A DNA stretch of 15,626 nucleotides, from the NCBI GenBank assembly GCA_903859225.1, contig CAIOLV010000050.1, positions 1-15,626 on the forward strand, read 5' to 3'. The notes beneath the pieces are model-generated. The model did no database searches, had not been told where the DNA came from, and saw nothing but the letters and a program-made list of their open reading frames with translations. A program made the translations under genes and the position numbers. This DNA is from an uncultured bacterium. GTDB taxonomy: Bacteria > Bipolaricaulota > Bipolaricaulia > UBA7950 > UBA9294. Shown piece after piece: positions 6,606 through 12,959 of the stretch (positions within the stretch are counted from its first letter, which is position 1; each line of letters starts with the position of its first letter).

Positions 6606-7195
6606 TCGTCTTTGAGGGGCTCGATTTCACCGGGAAGTCCACGCAGGTCGCACTTCTCGGCGGACGCCTGCGCTCCGCGGGTGTCGACGTCGTACTGACC
6701 GGTGAACCCGGCGGCACCGAGATCGGTGCGAGCGTCCGACGAATCCTCCTCTCACCCGTCTATCGCGAGACGTTGACTCCGCTCTCCGAACTCCTGTTGT
6801 TCATGACGAGTCGCGCTCAGCACGTCCGCGAGGTGGTTCTTCCGTCGCTCGCGGCCGGAAGGACGGTCGTGTCCAGTCGCTATCGTCTCTCAAGCCTCGC
6901 CTACCAGGGCTACGGCCGTGGACTCGATCTCGAGCTCATCCAGCGACTGAACGAGGAGTCCACATCCGGCCGCGAAGCCGACATCACGTTCCTGATCGAC
7001 GCCCCCGCCGCTACGGCTCTCGGTAGGAAACGAGGAGATGGAGATCGCATCGAGGCAGAGACGATCGAGTTCTACGAGCGCGTTCGCCAGGGATTCCTCG
7101 AACTGACGTCGGGAGACCCGCGCGTCCACGTTCTGGACGGCAGCGCGTCGGTTTCTGAGATCGCGGAGGCAGTAGCGCGCCGGCTCGACCTGTGA
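6584..7195 (+). CDS. tmk: Thymidylate kinase (dTMP kinase) with a non-canonical start codon
   Basis: The enzyme phosphorylates dTMP to dTDP in dTTP synthesis. Read from ATC 6584 the protein has 203 residues. The P-loop is FEGLDFTGKST (10-20), then GEPGGTEIGASVR (40-52), the LLLFMTSRAQH helix (70-80), SRY plus LAYQGYGRG (98-113) and an Arg-rich LID (RKRGDGDR, 148-155). An Arg-bearing LID with no Arg in the P-loop is the bacterial (type II) pattern. No in-frame ATG, GTG or TTG lies between lspA and the P-loop. ATC 6584 has GGAGGT 8 nt upstream and gives the familiar SGKLIVFEG N-terminus. CTG 6602 overlaps the lspA stop as CTGA and would give 197 residues. The usual Asp of the DR(Y/H) motif is Ser (S98), and the Arg of TREPGGT is Gly. 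The last codons and stop form the first unit of the 42-bp repeat. Confidence 0.9.
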   Translation: MDLSGKLIVFEGLDFTGKSTQVALLGGRLRSAGVDVVLTGEPGGTEIGASVRRILLSPVYRETLTPLSELLLFMTSRAQHVREVVLPSLAAGRTVVSSRYRLSSLAYQGYGRGLDLELIQRLNEESTSGREADITFLIDAPAATALGRKRGDGDRIEAETIEFYERVRQGFLELTSGDPRVHVLDGSASVSEIAEAVARRLDL

Positions 7196-7310
7196 CCGGC
7201 GCGTTGACGGCGCAGAGCGCGCCGGCTCGACCTGTGACCGGCGCGTCGACGGCGCAGAGCGCGCCAGCTTGACCTGTGATCGGCGCGTTGACGGCGCAGA
7301 GAGCGCCGGC
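7174..7310 (+). repeat. 42-bp tandem repeat, three full copies plus a partial, overlapping the tmk 3' end
   Basis: Copies span 7174-7215, 7216-7257 and 7258-7299, with an 11-nt partial copy at 7300-7310. Copies 1 and 2 differ at one base; copy 3 differs from copy 1 at three. Each unit holds an inverted repeat, CGCGCCGG then a 12-nt loop then CCGGCGCG (7176-7183 and 7196-7203 in copy 1); copy 3 keeps six of the eight pairs. In copy 1 the loop carries the last tmk codons and its TGA. GGCGC and GCGCC at unit boundaries allow alternative hairpins. There is no T-run, so this is not a classical terminator, but it could protect or end the tmk transcript or separate it from dnaN. Confidence 0.9.
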
Positions 7311-7324
7311 GCAGCTTGTAGGTT

Positions 7325-7354
7325 TTGTCCCCATCCAAACCGATCGAGTATCAT
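7325..7354 (+). promoter_or_regulatory. Predicted promoter of dnaN
   Basis: TTGTCC (7325-7330), an 18-nt spacer, then TATCAT (7349-7354). It lies just after the tandem repeat and would give a leader of about 28 nt ending in the dnaN ribosome binding site. The -35 match is moderate. Confidence 0.45.
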
Positions 7355-7389
7355 GCTTCCAGGTCGGCACACGACAAGGGAGGTCATGG

Positions 7390-8538
7390 ATGGACTTCGT
7401 CTGTGCGAAGAACGATTTCGTGTTTGGAGTGAGACTTGCGAGTTACGCGTTGGGCACGCGAAGCAGCATGCCCATCCTCGCCGGCCTCAAGATGGAGATC
7501 ACCGGATCGCACCTCTCCTTGCAGGCGACCGACCTCGAGCGCGCCGTCCGGTGCGAGATCCCCATTGAAAACAAGGGAGGAGACGAGGCAGCCGTGCTGA
7601 ACGGCGCGATTCTGAACCAAATCGCCTCGCACCTTCCGGCCGACGAGAAGATCACGTTCCGCACCGACGAAGCGAGCGGCACGACGGTGGCGCTCCGCTG
7701 CGGCGAAACCTCGTTCGACCTCCCAACGCTCCCCGTTGAGGACTACCCGGAGATTGCCACCTTGCCGTCCGCGAAGATTGCATCGATTCGTGTGGCTGAC
7801 TTCCATCACGGGCTCGAGCACACGGCCTTTGCCGCGCTGAAGGCGGGAGAGACGACGCGAATGAGCCTCACCGGCGTCGATCTCGTGCTGAAAGGTAACC
7901 AGCTCCGCATGGTGGCGACCAACGGGTATCGGCTCGCGGTCAAGACGATCGACGTCGCCGAATGCGAGGAAGAGGGCGAGTACCTGATCGAGGCGAGCGT
8001 CCTCACGGACCTGGACCGCGTTCTAGGTCAGGTGGATTCTGCGACGCTCGATATCCGCCGCGGCGAGGGCCAGCTCTTCTTCCACGCCGGGGCCGTCACG
8101 TTCATGGCGCGCACGATCGGCGAGGAGTTTCCCGACTTCGAGCGCGTGATCCCGCGGGACAACCCGATCGCGCTGACGTTCGAGCGCCGCGCGCTCTTCG
8201 AGGCGCTGCAACGCATTCAGATCACGGCGGCCGAGGACTCCGGGGCAATCACGATCCACGGCGGGACAGACGAGACGGCGGTTCGAATCCATTCCTCGTC
8301 GAAGGACAAGGGAGAAGCCGAGGAGCGTGTGCGCCTGAAGAAGGCGCCCACGAAATCGGTGGAGATCTCCTTCCGCGCCGAGTACGTGATCGACGTGCTC
8401 AAGCGGCTCGCGTCGGAGACCGTCACCATCTGGCTCGCAGATGCGCGGAAAGCCGGATTGATCGAGCCCGGCGATCCCATCGCCGCGGCCGATCAGGGCT
8501 TCCTCTACGTCTGCATGCCGGTCCTCTTGTCGTCGTAG
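7390..8538 (+). CDS. dnaN: DNA polymerase III beta subunit (sliding clamp)
   Basis: A 382-residue beta clamp; the dimer encircles DNA and tethers polymerase III and other clamp-binding proteins. Characteristic segments are RSSMPILAGLKMEI near the N-terminus, LQATDLERAVRCEI, the ATNGYRLAVK stretch in the middle domain, EEFPDFERVIP, and a C-terminal FLYVCMPVLLSS matching the conserved MP end that lines the clamp-binding pocket. Length fits three repeated domains of about 120 residues. The start is ATG 7390, with GGGAGGT (7378-7384) 5 nt upstream; an ATG at 7386 is out of frame. dnaA is not adjacent in the window; the neighbours are lspA-tmk upstream and the convergent alaS 31 nt downstream. It ends in TAG. 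Confidence 0.96.
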   Translation: MDFVCAKNDFVFGVRLASYALGTRSSMPILAGLKMEITGSHLSLQATDLERAVRCEIPIENKGGDEAAVLNGAILNQIASHLPADEKITFRTDEASGTTVALRCGETSFDLPTLPVEDYPEIATLPSAKIASIRVADFHHGLEHTAFAALKAGETTRMSLTGVDLVLKGNQLRMVATNGYRLAVKTIDVAECEEEGEYLIEASVLTDLDRVLGQVDSATLDIRRGEGQLFFHAGAVTFMARTIGEEFPDFERVIPRDNPIALTFERRALFEALQRIQITAAEDSGAITIHGGTDETAVRIHSSSKDKGEAEERVRLKKAPTKSVEISFRAEYVIDVLKRLASETVTIWLADARKAGLIEPGDPIAAADQGFLYVCMPVLLSS

Positions 8539-8569
8539 GATCGGTCCTCCGTCGCCGGACGCCACCGCT

Positions 8570-11167
8570 CTAGGTCGCCGCGCGTAACGCGTCGCTGGCC
8601 AGACGACGCCCTTCGGCGAGCGCTTCGTCGGCTCGGCCAACGTCGGGGCCGCCTCCCTGGGCAAACCCGCGGCCTCCACCGCCTCCGCCGCCCAGTGTCT
8701 TCGACATCGCCCGAACGATGGCGCCCGCGTCCACTCCCTTGACGCTCTTCGACGCCTTGCAGACGGCGGTCGCGCGTCCCTCTGCCGTACCGACGAGCAC
8801 GACGACAGCCGGTTGCGCGCGCCCTTCGATTTCGTCGGCCAGCGCCTTGATCGCGTCGGCCGCAAGGTCAGCGCGCGCTGCGATCAGTTTTGCAGCGCCG
8901 ATCGTCTCGGCCTCGGAGACGAGCGTCTCACTCTGCGCGGCGACTTCCCTCGCCGTTAGGGACTCGACCTCCGTCTCGAGCGCTGCGATTCGCGCTCGCA
9001 GCTTCTCTACGCCGGCCTCGGGCTCCTCGCCGAGGGCCGAGTGCAAGCGCTCGCTCCGCGCGTGCTCGTCGCGCAATAGAGCGAGGGAAGCATCGCCCGT
9101 GACGGCGCGAATGCGACGCACGCCGGACGCCACGCTCTCCTCCGAGACGATGCGAATGAGGCCGATCTCGCCCGTGCGACGCACGTGCGTGCCGCCGCAA
9201 AGCTCCCTGCTCACATTGTCAACCTCGACGAGCCTCACCTTGTCAAGGCCCCGATACTCGTCCTCAAACAGGCCGATGGCTCCGCGCTGACGCGCCTCGT
9301 CGCGCGACACCAACTCGGTCTTCACGGGGTGGTCAGCGAGCACGGCCGCGTTCGCGGCATCCTCGACCCGCGCGATCTCGTCCGCCGTCATCTTCTCGAA
9401 GTGGGAGAAGTCGAAGCGCAGCTCCCGGTCCGTGACTTCGGACCCCGCCTGCTGCGCGTGCGCCCCAAGGACACTGCGCAATCCGGCATGGAGAAGGTGC
9501 GTCGCGGTGTGATTCCGCTCGATCCGACGCCGACGCTCGACATCCACGCCAAGTCGACACCGATCGCCTAGCTTGTACTCGCCATCGAGGACTTCCACTC
9601 GATGGAGGAAGACGCCCTCCGAGTTCTTCGACACATCCAAGACTCTCGCTTTCCCCGTCCGCGAGAGGTTCTCGACGGTTCCGGTATCCGCGATCTGGCC
9701 TCCGGACGTCGCATAGAACGGGGACTCCGGGAACACCAACTTCTCGATGACGCTCTGGTCCCGCGGCAAGACGTTCTCGACAGTGGACTCTGCCTCGGCG
9801 TTGTCGTAGCCGAGGAAGACGGTGGGTCCCTTCCCGGCAGGGATCACTTCCCTCCCAACCGTGGCGTGAACGGACACTCTCGCTCTCGACCGATGTCGCT
9901 GCGCCCCGAGCGCGCCTTCGAACCCCGCGCGATCGACGGAGATCCCCTTCTCGGCGAGGATCTCCTCGGTCATCTCGAGCGGGAACCCGTAGGTGTCGGT
10001 CAGCTCAAATGCAACCTCACCGGGCAGCACCTTGTCCCCGGCTCTCACCAGCTCGGCAACGACCTTGTCGAGCCGACGCTCGCCATCGCGCAACGTCCGT
10101 CGGAATGTCTCTTCCTCTCGGTCGATGAGCCGCACGGTGACATCGCGCGCCGAAACGATCTCAGGATACACCTCTCCCAGCGACTGAATCACCGGGGCGA
10201 CGAACGTTCCCAGGGATCCCGGCTTCATTTCGAGTTTCTCTCCGGCGCGAATCGCGCGCCGCAAGATGCGCCGCAGCACATAGCCCTGCTTGTCGTTCGC
10301 CGGCATGACGCCATCGGCCACAAGGAACAGAATCCCGCGAACGTGGTCGGCGATCGTGTTGCGGTTGCGCAGGTCGTCTTCCGTGAGCCGATGCCCGGCT
10401 TTCGCGGCAATCGCCTCGACGATCGGCGCGAAGGCATCGGTGTCGTAGTTCGTCTTCGCGCCCTGCAGAATGGCTGTCGCCCGCTCAAGCCCCATTCCGG
10501 TGTCGATGTTCTTCCGCCCGAGTGGAAGGAACGTCCCGTCTTCCTGGGCGTCGAACTGCATGAAGACGAGATTCCAGATCTCGGCAAAACGGTCGCAATC
10601 GCACGCCACGCCCTGGCAGTCCGGCCCGCACGCGTGCTCCTTGCCCGTGTCGTAGTGGAGCTCCGAGTCGGGACCGCACGGTCCGGTGTTGCCAACGGGG
10701 CCCCACCAGTTGTGCTTCTTGCCGAGGCGGACAATGCGCGCGGTCGGGACTCCGACGACGTCACGCCAGATCGCATAGGCCTCCTCGTCTTCTTCGTACA
10801 CGGTGATGGCGAACCGCTCCCCGGGGATGCCGAGCTCGCGCGTCAGAAACTCCCACGCCAACTCAATCGCGCCCTGCTTGAAGTAGTCGCCGAAGGAGAA
10901 GTTGCCGAGCATCTCGAAGAACGTGTGGTGGTAGGCCGTGCGCCCCACTTCCTCGATGTCCGTCGTCCGGAAGCACTTCTGGCACGTGGTCGCACGCCGG
11001 AAGCTCGGCTCGACGCGTCCCCAGAAGTAGTCCTTGAACTGCACCATCCCGGCGGCGGTGAACAGAAGCGTCGGGTCATTTGGCACGAGCGGCGAACTCG
11101 GCACGAGCTTGTGGCCGCGCTCGGCGAAGAAGCCGAGGTACCGCCTGCGGAGTTCGTGGGATTGCAT
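8570..11167 (-). CDS. alaS: Alanyl-tRNA synthetase
   Basis: An 865-residue class II synthetase that charges tRNA-Ala and edits Ser- and Gly-tRNA-Ala. The catalytic core carries FTAAGMVQFKDYF, CQKCFRTTDIEEVGRT and FEMLGNFSFGDYFK. A cysteine cluster CGPDCQGVACDC precedes EIWNLVF, and GRKNIDTGMGLER follows. The editing domain has HTATH (553-557) and CGGTH (657-661), so all four zinc ligands are present. The C-terminal C-Ala domain ends with a glycine tract (GGGGGGGRGFAQGGG) used in tRNA recognition. The start at 11165-11167 is set by AAAGGAG (complement of 11174-11180); upstream in-frame codons lack such a site and fall in the promoter. It diverges from eno and converges on dnaN. It ends in TAG. 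Confidence 0.97.
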   Translation of the reverse strand: MQSHELRRRYLGFFAERGHKLVPSSPLVPNDPTLLFTAAGMVQFKDYFWGRVEPSFRRATTCQKCFRTTDIEEVGRTAYHHTFFEMLGNFSFGDYFKQGAIELAWEFLTRELGIPGERFAITVYEEDEEAYAIWRDVVGVPTARIVRLGKKHNWWGPVGNTGPCGPDSELHYDTGKEHACGPDCQGVACDCDRFAEIWNLVFMQFDAQEDGTFLPLGRKNIDTGMGLERATAILQGAKTNYDTDAFAPIVEAIAAKAGHRLTEDDLRNRNTIADHVRGILFLVADGVMPANDKQGYVLRRILRRAIRAGEKLEMKPGSLGTFVAPVIQSLGEVYPEIVSARDVTVRLIDREEETFRRTLRDGERRLDKVVAELVRAGDKVLPGEVAFELTDTYGFPLEMTEEILAEKGISVDRAGFEGALGAQRHRSRARVSVHATVGREVIPAGKGPTVFLGYDNAEAESTVENVLPRDQSVIEKLVFPESPFYATSGGQIADTGTVENLSRTGKARVLDVSKNSEGVFLHRVEVLDGEYKLGDRCRLGVDVERRRRIERNHTATHLLHAGLRSVLGAHAQQAGSEVTDRELRFDFSHFEKMTADEIARVEDAANAAVLADHPVKTELVSRDEARQRGAIGLFEDEYRGLDKVRLVEVDNVSRELCGGTHVRRTGEIGLIRIVSEESVASGVRRIRAVTGDASLALLRDEHARSERLHSALGEEPEAGVEKLRARIAALETEVESLTAREVAAQSETLVSEAETIGAAKLIAARADLAADAIKALADEIEGRAQPAVVVLVGTAEGRATAVCKASKSVKGVDAGAIVRAMSKTLGGGGGGGRGFAQGGGPDVGRADEALAEGRRLASDALRAAT

Positions 11168-11199
11168 GGTGCACTCCTTTGGGGCCATCGAATGGCTGA

Positions 11200-11227
11200 A
11201 TGATAGCGTGGGCATGCGCCTATTCAA
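11200..11227 (-). promoter_or_regulatory. Predicted sigma70-like promoter of alaS
   Basis: On the minus strand, TTGAAT (11222-11227), a 16-nt spacer, then TATCAT (11200-11205). The start site should be near 11193, giving a leader of about 26 nt that contains the strong ribosome binding site. Confidence 0.6.
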
Positions 11228-11261
11228 TAGGTGGGGCATGGGTTTCGGCGGCCCCACTCAA

Positions 11262-11290
11262 TTGCTGCCGTCGGGAAGCCGGGCTATACT
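11262..11290 (+). promoter_or_regulatory. Predicted sigma70-like promoter of the eno-ftsB-dnaE unit
   Basis: TTGCTG (11262-11267), a 17-nt spacer, then TATACT (11285-11290). The start would be near 11297, leaving a leader of about 20 nt with a very strong AAGGGAGGGGG site. Its -35 is 34 bp from the -35 of the divergent alaS promoter. Confidence 0.65.
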
Positions 11291-11317
11291 GCGACGGAAC
11301 CTAAGGGAGGGGGACTC

Positions 11318-12595
11318 ATGTATATCGATGCCATCGAGGCGCGAATGATCATCGATTCGCGCGGGCAGCCCACCGTCGAAGCCGACGTCTATCTGGAGGA
11401 CGGCGCGTTCGGGCGGGCTGCGGTGCCGTCGGGAGCCTCAAAGGGAACGCGGGAGGCCCTCGAGTTGCGCGATCAGGACCCGGAGGCGTTCCACGGCAAG
11501 GGAGTCGATCGCGCCGTGGAGAACGTTCTCCAGGAGATCGAGCCCGCCCTCCTCGGCCACGACGCACTCGATCAGCCGGGGATCGACCGAGTCCTCATCG
11601 AGCTCGATGGCACGGACAACAAGCGCCGACTCGGAGCGAACGCGATCCTCGCGGTGTCGCTCGCCACGGCGCGTGCGGCCGCCGACAGCGTCGAGATGCC
11701 CTTCTTCCGTTACATCGCCGGGCCACGGCGTCCTCTCTTGCCGCTGCCGATGATGAACGTGCTCAACGGCGGCGAGCACGCTGACAACAACGTGGACATC
11801 CAGGAGTTCATGCTCCTCCCGATCGGCGTCGCATCCTTCGCGAGCGCCGTCAGGGCGTGCTCGGAGATCTTCCACACTCTGAAAGCTCGACTGCGCGAGC
11901 GCGGCCTGGCGACCGGTGTCGGCGACGAGGGCGGTTTCGCCCCGAATCTCGAGGACAACCGCACCGCGCTGACGCTGCTCGTCGAATCGATCGAGCAGGC
12001 CGGGTATCGACCCGGAGTCGACGTAGCGATCGCCCTCGACGCGGCGGCATCGAGCTTCTACAAGGACGGTGCGTATCGCTTCACGATCTCGGGCAAGACG
12101 GCGTCTCTCTCCAGCGCCGACCTCATCGGCGTCTACGAGGAGTGGGTGAATCGGTTCCCCATCGTGTCGATCGAGGATGGACTGGCGGAGGGAGACGGCG
12201 AAGGCTGGCAGCGCCTGACGGAGAAGCTCGGCGGGCGGATCCAGATCGTCGGAGACGACGTGTTCGTCACGAATCCGCGCATTCTCGCAGCGGGGATCGA
12301 ACGAGGCATCGCGAACTCGATCCTGATCAAGCTGAACCAGATTGGCACGGTGTCCGAGACGCTCGACACGATGGATTTGGCGCACTCTGCAGGGTACACG
12401 AGCGTCGTGTCCCATCGCTCGGGAGAAACGGAGGACACGTCAATCGCCGACCTTGCGGTCGGGACCGCCTGCGGCCAGATCAAGTCGGGGTCCATCTCCC
12501 GCAGTGAGCGTGTCGCCAAGTACAACCGGCTGTTGCGAATTGAGTACGAGTACGAACTCGACCTCGCATCGTGGCCGGCTCGCTTCAAGCCGTAG
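11318..12595 (+). CDS. eno: Enolase (phosphopyruvate hydratase)
   Basis: A 425-residue glycolytic enzyme converting 2-phosphoglycerate to phosphoenolpyruvate. Conserved segments appear in order: EARMIIDSRGQPTVEADV at the N-terminus, the PSGASKGTREALELRD loop, NVLNGGEHADNN, GVGDEGGFAPNL (general acid Glu), ALDAAASSFY (Mg ligand Asp), SIEDGLAEGD (Mg ligand Glu), QIVGDDVFVTN (Mg ligand Asp), ILIKLNQIGT (catalytic Lys), SHRSGETEDT and KSGSISRSERVAKYN. The start ATG 11318 has AAGGGAGGGGG at 11303-11313; the frame is open upstream to a GTG at 11231, but that lies in the promoter. It leads an apparent operon with ftsB and dnaE. It ends in TAG. Confidence 0.97.
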   Translation: MYIDAIEARMIIDSRGQPTVEADVYLEDGAFGRAAVPSGASKGTREALELRDQDPEAFHGKGVDRAVENVLQEIEPALLGHDALDQPGIDRVLIELDGTDNKRRLGANAILAVSLATARAAADSVEMPFFRYIAGPRRPLLPLPMMNVLNGGEHADNNVDIQEFMLLPIGVASFASAVRACSEIFHTLKARLRERGLATGVGDEGGFAPNLEDNRTALTLLVESIEQAGYRPGVDVAIALDAAASSFYKDGAYRFTISGKTASLSSADLIGVYEEWVNRFPIVSIEDGLAEGDGEGWQRLTEKLGGRIQIVGDDVFVTNPRILAAGIERGIANSILIKLNQIGTVSETLDTMDLAHSAGYTSVVSHRSGETEDTSIADLAVGTACGQIKSGSISRSERVAKYNRLLRIEYEYELDLASWPARFKP

Positions 12596-12626
12596 GCCTC
12601 GGCACCGCGGAGGCCCGTCGGAGGCC
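12595..12626 (+). promoter_or_regulatory. Alternative hairpins covering the ftsB ribosome binding site
   Basis: GGCCTC (12595-12600) can pair with GAGGCC at 12610-12615 (9-nt loop) or with an identical GAGGCC at 12621-12626. The second overlaps the GGAGG ribosome binding site (12620-12624) of the ftsB-like gene. This could tune its translation relative to eno. No T-run follows, so it is not an intrinsic terminator. Confidence 0.35.
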
Positions 12627-12629
12627 AGG

Positions 12630-12959
12630 ATGAGGGGATGGGCGAGGGCGAAGAGCCTGTTTGAGCGCGTAACGGGGGGGCGTCGTCGCCGGGCTATCGT
12701 CCTGGGTTCGGTCTTTGTCCTCGTTGCGACGCTTGCTGCCATCTTCGTGAGCCGACAAGTTGCCATTGCTGGGCTTCGCCGCGAGATCGCGCGTGTCGAA
12801 GCACAGCAGGCGGAAGCGACGGCACAGCAGAAGGAGTTGCGCGCCGACGTTGCATCGACGTCGGATCCGAAGACGCTCGAGGACGAGGCCCGCAGGCGCC
12901 TCGGTCTCGTGGAGCCTGGGGAAGAGAAGGTCTTCTTCGTGGAGGAGGAGTCGCCATGA
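12630..12959 (+). CDS. ftsB: DivIC/FtsB-like septum formation protein
   Basis: A 109-residue single-pass membrane protein. A basic N-terminus (GGRRRR, 16-21) precedes one transmembrane helix (about 22-41), then an Ala/Gln/Glu-rich coiled coil (about 45-75) and a conserved C-terminal block, DPKTLEDEARRRLGLVEPGE (79-98), ending in VFFVEE. This layout and the RLGLV.PGE block are typical of the septum formation initiator family (FtsB in diderms, DivIC in Firmicutes), which joins FtsL and FtsQ/DivIB to activate septal peptidoglycan synthesis. Placement directly after eno matches the eno-ftsB order known in proteobacteria. The start has GGAGG 5 nt upstream. Its TGA overlaps the dnaE start as ATGA, suggesting translational coupling. 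FtsB and DivIC cannot be told apart here. Confidence 0.82.
   Translation: MRGWARAKSLFERVTGGRRRRAIVLGSVFVLVATLAAIFVSRQVAIAGLRREIARVEAQQAEATAQQKELRADVASTSDPKTLEDEARRRLGLVEPGEEKVFFVEEESP

Noticed and set aside
7174..7310. CRISPR array
   Set aside because: The 42-bp units are contiguous with no unique spacers, and no cas genes are present.
6890..7387. Minus-strand repeat protein with 14-residue repeats across the 42-bp array
   Set aside because: The frame is open because 42 is a multiple of 3; the rest is antisense to tmk and there is no credible start site.
8539..8569. Bidirectional terminator between dnaN and alaS
   Set aside because: Only a 4-bp stem (GTCC/GGAC) without a T-run on either side.
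9602..11203. Long plus-strand open frame (533 codons) opposite alaS
   Set aside because: The minus strand encodes a complete AlaRS with all motifs. The opposing frame is open only because of GC-rich codon bias and shows no recognisable domain or ribosome binding site.
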